Origin: Granulosicoccus sp964594905
Lineage (GTDB): Bacteria; Pseudomonadota; Gammaproteobacteria; Granulosicoccales; Granulosicoccaceae
NCBI GenBank assembly: GCA_964594905.1
Contig: CAZQOI010000049.1
Span: forward strand, 1 to 23,419
Length of the DNA stretch: 23,419 bases
Direction of reading: 5' to 3'
Shown here in pieces: positions 1-7,762 of the stretch; position 1 is the stretch's first letter; each line of letters starts with the position of its first letter. The notes under the pieces are model-generated. The model did no database searches and was not told the origin of the DNA. It saw nothing but the letters and a program-made list of their open reading frames with translations. The position numbers and the translations under genes were made by a program.

Positions 1-87
1 TGAAAAACGACTATTCATAATTTCAATGCTCCAATAAGACTGTCGTTCTTCAATTTTGCGCAGACAGTGAGATTATTTATTTAAGGA
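1..87. other. short non-coding end of the transfer operon
   Basis: This is the sequence downstream of the last gene of the minus-strand operon. It is A+T-rich. I looked for a rho-independent terminator (a compact GC stem plus T run on the minus strand) and saw none; ACGAC/GTCGT arms near 7-11 and 43-47 are too far apart to be convincing. Confidence 0.4.
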
Positions 88-354
88 TTATTCCTCGATC
101 ACCTTTACATTCATCCCGTTCCAACCTTTCTCCGTCAGCACGGCTAAACACTCGACATTCTGTCCATCATTGAGATACTTAAACCCGTTCATCAGGATGT
201 TTGAATGATGAACAAAGAGCTTTTCTTCTGTCTTATCGTCCTGTAGAAACCCATAGCCTTTAATCGGATTGAACCAAAGGACAACCGCTGTTGTTTCGTA
301 AGCGTGTGCTTGTGCAACGTCTGTTTCCGGCTTTAGTGCGACTTCAGCATTCAT
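88..354 (-). CDS. cold-shock domain protein (CspA family)
   Basis: Small single-domain nucleic-acid-binding protein of 88 residues. A 22-residue N-terminal tail precedes one cold-shock domain: VVLWFNPIKGYGFL (residues 24-37) carries RNP1 (KGYGFL, 32-37) and LFVHHS (46-51) is RNP2, the aromatic surface that binds single-stranded RNA or DNA. Free CspA proteins are about 70 residues, so the tail is extra. The start ATG at 354 overlaps the stop of the upstream gene as ATGA, which suggests translational coupling and makes this the last gene of the transfer operon. The family assignment is firm. A role in transfer or establishment, such as protecting incoming single-stranded DNA or plasmid mRNA, is inference from position. 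Confidence 0.88.
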   Translation of the reverse strand: MNAEVALKPETDVAQAHAYETTAVVLWFNPIKGYGFLQDDKTEEKLFVHHSNILMNGFKYLNDGQNVECLAVLTEKGWNGMNVKVIEE

Positions 355-593
355 TCTATTTTTCCACCCTTAAAAAGTTCGATTTTTGACGCATGAAGCC
401 AGTAGTAATCGGGCCTGCAATGGCCCTTGCTACAAACCACTGCCTTCACCCAACATGCTTCTACATCCACAATTTCAAATGTCACATTGTCACCCTCAAG
501 TGTCACACCTGCTCTGACATCAGGAGGAAAACAGTCACTCGCAGAACTCAGCGAGACCAATCCATACGAGAGTACCAACGCTCTAAAAATCAT
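351..593 (-). CDS. small secreted cysteine-containing protein, unknown function
   Basis: I do not recognise this gene. The chosen start (ATG at 593) gives an 80-residue protein with a typical signal peptide, MIFRALVLSYGLVSLSSA, followed by a mature part with four cysteines (SDCFPP, EACW, VVC, GHC) that could form disulfides in the periplasm. GGTGAG lies 4 nt before this ATG, which decides the start. ATG at 605 (MVRIM...) is possible but has no clear ribosome site. The gene overlaps the end of the VirB1-like gene by 11 nt and the cold-shock gene by 3-4 nt (ATGA), so it belongs to the operon. Entry exclusion is one conceivable role for a small exported protein here, but nothing in the sequence proves it. 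Confidence 0.6.
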   Translation of the reverse strand: MIFRALVLSYGLVSLSSASDCFPPDVRAGVTLEGDNVTFEIVDVEACWVKAVVCSKGHCRPDYYWLHASKIELFKGGKIE

Positions 594-1158
594 TATTCTC
601 ACCATCAAATTCGTAGTTAGAGAAGTCCTGTGTTCGAGCGACGAAACCGGACACCACCATTTCAGAGCTCCAATGTTCCTTTTCATATTCAAGGTTTATT
701 GGCCTCCTGGTCGGCTTAAACATTTCTTCAACGGCACTACTCGCGTTCGTGTACAGATTTTCCTCAAGGTAATTCTGTATTGCGATCTTGAATGCCTCGT
801 GTTTTCTGCCGGTACGCTCGAGTGCTGACACGTACTCTTTCGCCAATATGGTTGTGCCAACCGTGATATTGGTACACGGCTCCCACATATCGAATACGTT
901 TACATCGTATTCGAGCCAATAATCACTACTGACTTGCATCACACCAACACTCACCGATGAGCCTTTCTCTAACTCCTTTATCGCCTTAGCAACGCCATCG
1001 TTTTTACCGTCAACAGATGCCGTGAGAACATCACCCCCCGGCGTCAATATTCGTAGCAGGTTAAGATCTGTTGGTCCGACGTATTCAACGACCTCTGCCA
1101 CAGTGCTCGGATGAACTCCGACGCTACAGGTCTCCATGAAAACACCAAGCTCAGACAT
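583..1158 (-). CDS. VirB1-like transglycosylase homologue, apparently inactive and without signal peptide
   Basis: 191 residues. The C-terminal half of a VirB1/SLT domain is clear: SVGVMQVSSDYW (about 71-82) matches the GLMQIN segment, and MWEPCTNITVGTTIL (about 91-105) matches the DPCTNI..GA.IL segment. At the N-terminus C11-x-x-x-x-H-P-S-T (11-19) matches the CAP...ST lead-in, but the catalytic Glu-Ser pair expected after the first helix aligns with V27-G28, and the later YNTG-type motif reads NYLEEN. There is no signal peptide: the domain starts almost at residue 1. VirB1 normally cuts peptidoglycan in the periplasm, so this copy may have lost that role. It overlaps traB by 8 nt. The family call is good; the inactivity is inferred from an ungapped alignment by eye. 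Confidence 0.75.
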   Translation of the reverse strand: MSELGVFMETCSVGVHPSTVAEVVEYVGPTDLNLLRILTPGGDVLTASVDGKNDGVAKAIKELEKGSSVSVGVMQVSSDYWLEYDVNVFDMWEPCTNITVGTTILAKEYVSALERTGRKHEAFKIAIQNYLEENLYTNASSAVEEMFKPTRRPINLEYEKEHWSSEMVVSGFVARTQDFSNYEFDGENNDF

Positions 1159-2311
1159 TGCGAATGCTCCGGCTGTTAACAGCGATCACAGTAGGTAAGT
1201 CGAATATCTGCCCCCAGGCACCCATGTGAGCCCGTAGAACCCGCTCGAAATATGCATCGTTTCTGGAAAAACTAAAATTCGCTATAGAGAGGAGTGCCTC
1301 TGGACGCTTTGTTAAAGCCGATACGATGGTGTATGGCACCGCACCCTCATAACAGATCAGGGGAGCTACCTTTAAACCGTCTATCACGACTGTTTTATTG
1401 CCGTGGGCATCGCCGTCCATGTGCTCTAGCAATACCGGTCGTAGACGTTGATGGTATACATTCGCGCTGCCATCCTTACTCCAGACAAATAGCGCTTGCT
1501 TGTTGTCTACTCTGCCACCAGCCACGACCACGGTATGTTTCAGCACGGAACCGAGCATCATTTCAGAAGCGCTTACGCTGTATCCGCCGGTTGATTCACC
1601 TAACACGACAACAGAGGGCTTTTCCTGTCGGGCAACCTTTTTGGCTTCACCGAGTGCGGCCAGTGATCCTTCGATGGTGTGCTGCAGCCCTCCAACTTTT
1701 ACCGCTGTGTCTACCGATCTCCAGCCGGGTATCTGCTTTGACTCGGTTAAAAACAAATTGGATAACAACACGCATCCCGCCAGTGGGACTATCAGAAACT
1801 TCATCCTGCTGTTGTATAAGCGAATGAACGCGCCACACATTAATACTCCCGCTAATATCGACATCCACCCCTCACCGGCAAGCAGTAAACTTGTACCAAC
1901 GAAAGGTGAGGCGAATTGAACAAAGCCAATCGGCGGGAGAAACGACAAGCACAATAGTATCGCCAGTCGTACTTCTATCAGTTTAGTGTCGCTGCGATGC
2001 AGCAAAAGCCACGGCAATACAGTGGTCGGTAACGCGACCGCCCAAAATAGCGATGCTTTGGCAGGGTGCCATTGCAGGTAATCTACAATTGCCGGAACCA
2101 CGACCCAGGTGGACGCGAGCGAATAGACGATTAAAAAGCCGTAGGCTGTCCACCGAGAGCGTGTTACACCCCACGCTACAACAACGAGAGATGCTAAAAC
2201 ATAGGTTTCCTTAAACTGGCAGGCAATAAAACCAATCGCAGCTACTAAGAAGACCGTGCTGATCGGTTGCCACGACAACCGCTCCGCTCTGTTGGATATC
2301 AAAATATCCAT
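1151..2311 (-). CDS. traB: TraB-like conjugal transfer protein (nitrilase/Lnt-like membrane protein)
   Basis: 386 residues. The first about 190 form several hydrophobic segments (for example 17-31, 38-49, 55-76, 113-130, 171-189), followed by a carbon-nitrogen hydrolase domain from about 200. This is the layout of apolipoprotein N-acyltransferase and of TraB from Agrobacterium and IncP-type plasmids. Nitrilase-fold signatures are VVVLGES (E239 as the catalytic Glu) and APLICYEGAVP (C320 as the nucleophile). The segment that should hold the catalytic Lys reads YHQRLRP (286-292), with Gln or Arg at that position. TraB is known to aid conjugation in Ti plasmids; its reaction is not settled. It overlaps traF by 13 nt and the VirB1-like gene by 8 nt, so it is co-transcribed. 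Confidence 0.82.
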   Translation of the reverse strand: MDILISNRAERLSWQPISTVFLVAAIGFIACQFKETYVLASLVVVAWGVTRSRWTAYGFLIVYSLASTWVVVPAIVDYLQWHPAKASLFWAVALPTTVLPWLLLHRSDTKLIEVRLAILLCLSFLPPIGFVQFASPFVGTSLLLAGEGWMSILAGVLMCGAFIRLYNSRMKFLIVPLAGCVLLSNLFLTESKQIPGWRSVDTAVKVGGLQHTIEGSLAALGEAKKVARQEKPSVVVLGESTGGYSVSASEMMLGSVLKHTVVVAGGRVDNKQALFVWSKDGSANVYHQRLRPVLLEHMDGDAHGNKTVVIDGLKVAPLICYEGAVPYTIVSALTKRPEALLSIANFSFSRNDAYFERVLRAHMGAWGQIFDLPTVIAVNSRSIRNV

Positions 2312-2835
2312 TTCGGCTCGATCACTCCTATCACATCGCTTACGCGCATTGGTCCGAAATACCGCGAATCGATTGATCCCGGATGCATTGTCTGAATAGC
2401 CACAAATTCATCTGGTCGGATGACCGATGCCTGTGCTGGTATCAAGTTTTCCCAAGGGTACGGTTCTGTGGAATCGATTAGCTTATCGTCGATATACACA
2501 CCGTCAATCTCTACTCTGAAGCTCCCCTCTCCCTTCGCCACCACCTCTTTGATAAACGGAACAGTCCCGCTCTCACACTTGCCTTTAAACATCCTGCCCT
2601 GGCGGATAAGACTATTTAAAACTTCGTGCTGCGGAGGACAGATCAATACGTACTGACCGACACTCACATTCCCAGGACGCTGCTCTGAAATCTTCCAAAC
2701 GCCGACGGGTGCTGATGTCGTCGCGTTGAATCGATATCCGTCCCAGACTGCAACAACTGCAACCATTGTGAACGCAACGGTGGTTGCCCCCAGCGATACG
2801 CAACACGCTCTGACACACTTATGCAGCGTTTCCAA
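2299..2835 (-). CDS. traF: TraF, conjugative signal peptidase (S26 family)
   Basis: 178 residues, the same length as RP4 TraF as I recall it. One N-terminal membrane anchor (about 14-31) is followed by an S26 peptidase domain outside the membrane. The Ser nucleophile is S41 in TTSAPVGVW, the general base Lys is K96 in VPFIKEV, and the third conserved residue is D156 in SIDSRYFGP; these match the Ser-Lys-Asp set of RP4 TraF. In RP4 this enzyme trims and cyclises the TrbC pilin, so the likely substrate here is the pilin at 13163-13513. It overlaps the coupling-protein gene by 17 nt and traB by 13 nt. Confidence 0.9.
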   Translation of the reverse strand: METLHKCVRACCVSLGATTVAFTMVAVVAVWDGYRFNATTSAPVGVWKISEQRPGNVSVGQYVLICPPQHEVLNSLIRQGRMFKGKCESGTVPFIKEVVAKGEGSFRVEIDGVYIDDKLIDSTEPYPWENLIPAQASVIRPDEFVAIQTMHPGSIDSRYFGPMRVSDVIGVIEPKWIF

Positions 2836-4291
2836 CTTTCGCCCTCGCGTTCAAATATTTGTCTTGAAAGTAAAGCGGCTGAGTCCCACGGATCACATGG
2901 TTGCCGGCGACAAAAACCAACAGCTCCCCGGGTGCCGAAATGGTGTTGCCTTGCTTCTCAGCACTTTTGAGTCGCATCACCTCTTCGGCAGTCATCAGCG
3001 GACGTCCCACTTCGTTGAACTTGTCATCCAGTGGGGCCAGTACTTTTATTTTTGTGTCACCGTGCTTTTCGCGTTTAACCACCGTCTTCTGTCCGGTCAT
3101 CGACGACACCTCACGGGCCGTCTCAATAATATTTGGAGCAAACACCACCCTGACGTGGCAATTGGCTGTTAGTGACTCGTTGCGACCGTACATACTCCAG
3201 AGCTGGTTGTAGTTCTGAATGATCATCATGGTCTTGAGTCCGTAACTGGACATGTAGGCGAGCGTGTCAGTCATGACATCGAGTTTGCCGAGTGCTGGAA
3301 ACTCATCGAGCATCAACAGCAATCGCCTTGAGTGAGCACTCACCGCTCTGCCCTCTTTAAAATCCAGATCTCTGGTTAAAGTCCGCACGATCACTGTCAA
3401 CAACAACCGGATCACCGGCAGTAACCGCGCTTTNNNNNNNNNNNNNNNNNNNNNNNNNNNNNNNNNNNNNNNNNNNNNNNNNNNNNNNNNNNNNNNNNNN
3501 NNNNNNNNNNNNNNNNNNNNNNNNNNNNNNNNNACGGCGTAGACGATGATTCCTGATATCAACGCATGTGCCGCCTTACGCCAGTGTCCGTCGCGACCAT
3601 CCATTCCCTTACCATCCGGGTCAACCAGTATCGACGCGATGTTCTGTGCGTCTGATAATTCCCGAGGTGTGCCAATCGACATGGTATCGAGTACGTTGAA
3701 TTGAGCGCTTTCCAGATCACCAAAATCGAGTTTGTAGCACTTGTTTTTAGCGTGCACCTTTCGCCAACCACTGGTGAGTTCCCAGAGCTCTCCTTTGATA
3801 TCAGTGATCAAAGCGGATTCAGGCCATGTCAATAGAGTCGGTATCACTATCGATACGCCCTTTCCGGCTCTGGTCGGGGCGACTACTTGAATATGCTCTC
3901 CACCATCGTGACGTAGATAGTTGCCTTCGTATCCGCCAACGAACACACCTTTGTTGTTCAGTAATCCAAGTGCTTCAACTTCTGACTCTTTTGCAAAGCG
4001 CGCGCTACCGTGCATATCCATCACGGGCTTATTGGCCCTAAGACGATGGAACGTCACACCAAAGGCGAAGAAACTGATCCCCAAACCAATGCCGAGCACG
4101 CTACTCCACTTCAAGAAGACATCCGGGTGAGTTTTGATCCAGCCGAATGCGTGAGGTATTGAGGACCAGGGTGAACTGATACTCAGCGCTTGCTGAGTGA
4201 CTTGCAACGCGTACAGATGAGCTGCACATAACGCAACGTAGCCGAACAGGAACGCGATTAGAGCCGATGTGAAAAAAGGAAGGTTTCGCAC
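2819..4291 (-). CDS. traG: VirD4/TraG type IV coupling ATPase (interrupted by a scaffold gap)
   Basis: Inner-membrane ATPase that links the relaxosome to the mating pore. Two N-terminal membrane segments (about 5-27 and 63-81) precede the ATPase domain, with Walker A APTRAGKGVS (138-147) and Walker B LLLMLDEFPALG just after the gap; MIIQNYNQLWSMYG and VVFAPNIIETAREVS are further TraG/VirD4 hallmarks. The start is GTG at 4291, sharing one base with the trbI stop. The run of 100 N at 3434-3533 removes the middle of the protein. About 456 real residues remain, whereas RP4 TraG has about 635, so the true gap is probably several hundred bases and the intact frame across it means nothing. Confidence 0.93.
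   Translation of the reverse strand: MRNLPFFTSALIAFLFGYVALCAAHLYALQVTQQALSISSPWSSIPHAFGWIKTHPDVFLKWSSVLGIGLGISFFAFGVTFHRLRANKPVMDMHGSARFAKESEVEALGLLNNKGVFVGGYEGNYLRHDGGEHIQVVAPTRAGKGVSIVIPTLLTWPESALITDIKGELWELTSGWRKVHAKNKCYKLDFGDLESAQFNVLDTMSIGTPRELSDAQNIASILVDPDGKGMDGRDGHWRKAAHALISGIIVYAXXXXXXXXXXXXXXXXXXXXXXXXXXXXXXXXXXKARLLPVIRLLLTVIVRTLTRDLDFKEGRAVSAHSRRLLLMLDEFPALGKLDVMTDTLAYMSSYGLKTMMIIQNYNQLWSMYGRNESLTANCHVRVVFAPNIIETAREVSSMTGQKTVVKREKHGDTKIKVLAPLDDKFNEVGRPLMTAEEVMRLKSAEKQGNTISAPGELLVFVAGNHVIRGTQPLYFQDKYLNARAKVGNAA
3434..3533. other. assembly gap of 100 N inside traG
   Basis: Exactly 100 unknown bases, the usual placeholder for a gap of unknown size. It lies in the part of the coupling protein between the HWRKAAHALISG segment and the segment before Walker B. 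Confidence 0.95.
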
Positions 4292-5856
4292 TATTCGTTA
4301 TCTCCCTTCGGAAAGTAACGAGGCACGAACTGTCGGTGCATCTGTTCATACGGTGGTAACACAATATCCTTGTCTACCATCACGTTCATGACATAGCCCT
4401 GTCGAATGTTCAGGGTTGGCGCGATGTTTAACGCAGCATCGAGATATTTATTACTGAGTCTCGATATCTGCTTTGCCATTTCCTCTCTAAAGGCCGATTC
4501 CGTACTAAAGACACTTGGATCTCTATCGGTATTGTCGTCCACCTTAGAGACACCAGCTGAGACAACAGAAAAGAGAAGTGCGCTGCCAAACACCTTTCCA
4601 TAGTGATTATTTACACGATCTTTGAAACCGGATTGTCCGGCTTGATCGTAGCCCTGCATCCCGTTCAGTCGAAGTGACTGACCATTCGGGTAGATGATCC
4701 GGCTCCATGCCACCAATAATCGTTTCTGGCCGAAACTAATCCCGCTGTCATACCGACCGATCAGACGAGCACCCTGCGGAATCAGAATGTACTCACCACT
4801 AACGGTATCCCAAATGTTGCGAGTCACCTGGGCGATGATTTGCCCCGGCAGGTCACTATTGATACCCGTTAACAGAGACGCCCTGATCACCGTGCCGGCT
4901 TTAAGCTCCGTTGCTGATCGTGGATCCTGCAACGACTCTTCGAGATAGTCGCTCTCCTCCTGTCCCTGTCCTGATAAAAATTCTGTCTGGCGATTCGCGT
5001 TTGCTACTCCCAGACCGCCCGGTAGAGCTCCTACACCTGGGTTGGCTGGAATGATTCCTGATCCCGGTTGTACTAACCGGTTCAGAGATTCAATGGGACT
5101 GCGCCCACCTGTCGGTAGAGCCGCCGCTGGACTGGCCGCGTTACCGGCACTACTTATCCTGCTGTTCAGTAGCGACAGCATGTTATCGAGATTGGCAGTG
5201 CCTCTGGTTCTTATAAGATTGCCTGCAGCAGTCGCTGGATCTTCTGGCGTGGTCGCCTCTTCCTTTTCACGGCACTCTGCGCCTTCACAGATGCCCGTCT
5301 CAGGATCACCACTGCGATTAAAATTCACACGCATCGAACCAGTGACGGCGGTTTCGAGTTGGGTACGTCTCAATTGTTGTAGTCTGATACGTTCGTGAAT
5401 GATTGCCTCACTTGCTTGCTGGGTAATTTTGGCAAGCAATGCGCAGTCTTCTGGCGATCCACACTCACGCGGCGGTGGTGCTACTGGCTCAGGCCGCTGC
5501 TTCGGGTTGATAGAGACTTTCTGTAAATCACTGTCCTTTGGCTCTGAAAGAAATGCAGGAGGCAAGGGTTCAAACTTTGGCTCAGGCTTCGCTTCGATAA
5601 CACCGTCACCGCGATCCAACAGATACTTTTCTACGAAGGTATCTTGAGTGATGGCCTGATAGCCCTCCGCGCTTTGTTCAACTTCTTTGTTCTGCCGTGC
5701 TGCCATCTTCTGCAAAGCAAAACCGGCTACTGCCATCAACACTGCCACCGTGCCGACAATCAATACCAACGGCTTTTTATTTAAGTGCGTTACACCGGTA
5801 CTTTTGCTAGCGGAGGCCGGCGACTTGGGTATATCACCCGTCAGCAGATCACTCAT
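4291..5856 (-). CDS. trbI: TrbI/VirB10 core-complex protein
   Basis: 521 residues. A short cytoplasmic N-terminus, one membrane helix (about 29-48) and a proline-rich periplasmic linker (about 90-130) lead to the C-terminal TrbI domain (about 318-521). That domain carries LKAGTVIRASLLTGINSDLPG, IPQGARLIGRYD, GQKRLLVAWSRIIYPNG and NNHYGKVFGSALLFSVVSAG, the last being the outer-membrane antenna helix region. VirB10 spans both membranes, senses ATP use by the inner-membrane ATPases and gates the outer-membrane channel with VirB7 and VirB9. Unusually, the linker has two cysteine pairs (C132/C138 and C190/C195). The start at 5856 overlaps the upstream unknown gene by 8 nt. Confidence 0.94.
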   Translation of the reverse strand: MSDLLTGDIPKSPASASKSTGVTHLNKKPLVLIVGTVAVLMAVAGFALQKMAARQNKEVEQSAEGYQAITQDTFVEKYLLDRGDGVIEAKPEPKFEPLPPAFLSEPKDSDLQKVSINPKQRPEPVAPPPRECGSPEDCALLAKITQQASEAIIHERIRLQQLRRTQLETAVTGSMRVNFNRSGDPETGICEGAECREKEEATTPEDPATAAGNLIRTRGTANLDNMLSLLNSRISSAGNAASPAAALPTGGRSPIESLNRLVQPGSGIIPANPGVGALPGGLGVANANRQTEFLSGQGQEESDYLEESLQDPRSATELKAGTVIRASLLTGINSDLPGQIIAQVTRNIWDTVSGEYILIPQGARLIGRYDSGISFGQKRLLVAWSRIIYPNGQSLRLNGMQGYDQAGQSGFKDRVNNHYGKVFGSALLFSVVSAGVSKVDDNTDRDPSVFSTESAFREEMAKQISRLSNKYLDAALNIAPTLNIRQGYVMNVMVDKDIVLPPYEQMHRQFVPRYFPKGDNE

Positions 5857-6212
5857 TAGCGCTTACCGTGAGCGTTGAATCATAGGCAAATGCACCTGTT
5901 TTAATGAAGTGCATAGCATCTTCTATGTGGCCCATAAGACGGGACCGATAGTCCGATTCACTCTCCCCGTGGAAACGCTGTGTGACTGCAGAAATTTTAA
6001 ACTCTGATGGCAGACCCTCGATGAACAGATCCAGGTTTCGCTTTAATAAATTATTTGGGACGGATTGATAAAGCTGTGGTGTTGTTAGCGCATTTTCGTC
6101 TTGCTCTTTCAGCGCTTCTTCAAGATCTATCCATACACCGGCAGATTTATCGAGCGTGTCATAGTCCGGTACTACCTGTTTATTCTCCACCAATGAAATT
6201 GCCTTTGGCGCT
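5849..6212 (-). CDS. unknown operon protein, C-terminal part only (5' end lost in gap)
   Basis: About 120 residues are visible, entering from the gap (APKAISLVENKQ...) and ending at the TGA at 5849. I do not recognise a family. The visible part is hydrophilic and mixed alpha/beta in character, rich in acidic residues (WIDLEEALKEQDEN) and without membrane segments. It sits between the lipoprotein and trbI, close to the position of TrbH in IncP/Ti trb operons, and overlaps trbI by 8 nt, so it is very likely translated. Its start and any signal peptide lie in the gap or in unplaced sequence. Reading across the N run into MIPASGCRS upstream is not justified, because that stretch is the lipoprotein gene in another frame. 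Confidence 0.65.
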
Positions 6213-6312
6213 NNNNNNNNNNNNNNNNNNNNNNNNNNNNNNNNNNNNNNNNNNNNNNNNNNNNNNNNNNNNNNNNNNNNNNNNNNNNNNNNNNNNNNNN
6301 NNNNNNNNNNNN
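6213..6312. other. assembly gap of 100 N between two transfer genes
   Basis: A second run of exactly 100 N. It removes the 3' end of the lipoprotein gene and the 5' end of the unknown gene before trbI. Its true length, and whether another gene lies inside, cannot be seen. Confidence 0.95.
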
Positions 6313-6800
6313 ATGAACGGCACCCTGACGCCGGTATCAACAGGATTGGGGGCTTCGACGAAAAGCAAAATATCGAGAGGTGGCTCTATCGGAGTTGGGT
6401 TGACCTGTACTACCGCGACACTCTGGCTAATCCGGATCATGACGTCACTGGCGCTTTCGCACGAAACGGTGTTTCCTGCATCCACTACCAATTGAGTTCC
6501 GACGTAACTCAACTGCCCGGTTATCTCACAATTTCTAGTCGGGTTAGGATCGTTATTGAAAACAAGCTCGACATCGAATTCACAAAAAGAATCGATCGCG
6601 TCTGTGGCGAGCACAGCCTCTCTGAGCAGGCCAGTACGAGTACCCGCCAGCTCACTGAAGTAATCACTTTGAACTGAACAAAAACCAGGATTGATGTTCG
6701 CAATCGAACCTGTTTCGGGGTTACCACCGCCCGAGCCGCCGCCACATGAGGTTAAAACTGTTAACGCAACGCTTATTGCTATGGGTTTATACATAATCAT
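6313..6800 (-). CDS. putative outer-membrane lipoprotein at the TrbH/VirB7 position, C-terminus lost in gap
   Basis: About 163 residues are visible. The N-terminus is a lipoprotein signal, MIMYKPIAISVALTVLTSC, with lipobox LTSC and C19 as the lipidated residue, followed by a flexible GGGSGGG linker. The mature part has three or more further cysteines and ends at the gap in a beta-rich, proline-containing stretch (PIEPPLDILLFVEAPNPVDTG). The start at 6800 overlaps the trbG stop as ATGA. In trb operons the gene after trbG is trbH, a lipoprotein, and VirB7 is the lipoprotein partner of VirB9. The position and lipobox support a similar role, but I see no sequence match to TrbH or VirB7. Confidence 0.75.
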
Positions 6801-7762
6801 CTATTCCTCGTAATGGTGACGCGCTGTTGTCGATTGCCAAGATCGCGTACTAAAGTGATCTTTCGGGCCAAACCATCAACCACATATCGATTGTCTTTAA
6901 ATCGATAATTCACGATTTCATTAGACTTACCGACTGTTGTTGAAACAAGTAATACCGGGATGTCGTCCGATAGCGCCGAATCCGGCAACTCGATATAAGT
7001 ATGAATACCGTCATCGAAGACTCGAAGCGGACGCCATGGTGCATTGCCCTTGATCTTGTAATCGAAACTGATGTTGTCAATATCGACGCCGAGTCTCGGT
7101 GGTACATTATTTCTCTTGATCTGTTCGGCTTCCTCTTTTGCAGACGCCGCTTTGATCATCATTGCCTCTTCCTTCATTGCTACAGCCAGACTTTCTTGCT
7201 GGTCAATGAACGAACTCCAGGCTCGACTGGTACTGGACGAGGGATAAGTAAACGATACTTGAGGCATGTACTTGTCCGCGGAGGACTTGAGCGTGACGTT
7301 ATACACACGACGATCAGTCGCGATCATCAGCGAGGTGACCAGTCCTACATCACTTGGCTTTACAATCGCATGTATTTGGTGATTTGGAGATTCTCCGGAA
7401 AGCGATGGCTGAACATTCCAACGGTTATCACCGATCATCACGTCTTTAACATTCTCCCCAACTTCCAGGGCGATATCGCACAGTCGTAGTGGACTACAGA
7501 TCACCACTGGCATACCTTGTCCATAGACAAACTCAACCGCGCCTCCTGTTTCGGAAGCACGCGAGGGTAACTCCCTTTCAAGTATCCGCCGATTTACATC
7601 GAGCGCTCTCTGCTCATTGTCGTTGTAGCTTGGTTCCGCTGAGAAGAACGGAGCACTACTCTCTATCGATGGAACCACCCACGACACCTGTGGGGGTGTG
7701 CCATTTTGAGTTAACCCGCTAATGGGAAAGAGCAGAAGCAGGCTAAAAAACTGTTTCTTCAT
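6797..7762 (-). CDS. trbG: TrbG/VirB9 outer-membrane core protein
   Basis: 321 residues with a signal peptide (MKKQFFSLLLLFPISGLTQ). The VirB9/TrbG/CagX domain starts near residue 73: FVYGQGMPVVICSPLRLCDIAL holds the typical CSPLRLCDI (89-97), followed by LEVGENVKDV and GDNRWNVQPSLSG (111-123). The C-terminal lobe (about 225-321, RLGVDIDNISFDYKIKGNAPWRPLRVFDDG...) is the part that packs with VirB7 and VirB10 at the outer membrane. A helical, charged stretch near 188-220 separates the lobes. It overlaps trbF by 4 nt (ATGA) and the lipoprotein gene by 4 nt. Confidence 0.94.
   Translation of the reverse strand: MKKQFFSLLLLFPISGLTQNGTPPQVSWVVPSIESSAPFFSAEPSYNDNEQRALDVNRRILERELPSRASETGGAVEFVYGQGMPVVICSPLRLCDIALEVGENVKDVMIGDNRWNVQPSLSGESPNHQIHAIVKPSDVGLVTSLMIATDRRVYNVTLKSSADKYMPQVSFTYPSSSTSRAWSSFIDQQESLAVAMKEEAMMIKAASAKEEAEQIKRNNVPPRLGVDIDNISFDYKIKGNAPWRPLRVFDDGIHTYIELPDSALSDDIPVLLVSTTVGKSNEIVNYRFKDNRYVVDGLARKITLVRDLGNRQQRVTITRNR

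Noticed and set aside
427..828. Plus-strand frame of 133 codons opposite the VirB1-like and small secreted genes
   Set aside because: It lies antisense to coupled genes with recognisable domains, and its protein has no recognisable features.
5042..5398. Plus-strand frame opposite trbI
   Set aside because: It is the complement of the low-complexity linker region of a clear VirB10 gene.
6180..6340. Frames read through the N run (a protein starting MIPASGCRS, and extension of the lipoprotein past the gap)
   Set aside because: The gap has a placeholder length, so frame continuity is meaningless. The MIPASGCRS stretch is the lipoprotein gene in another frame.
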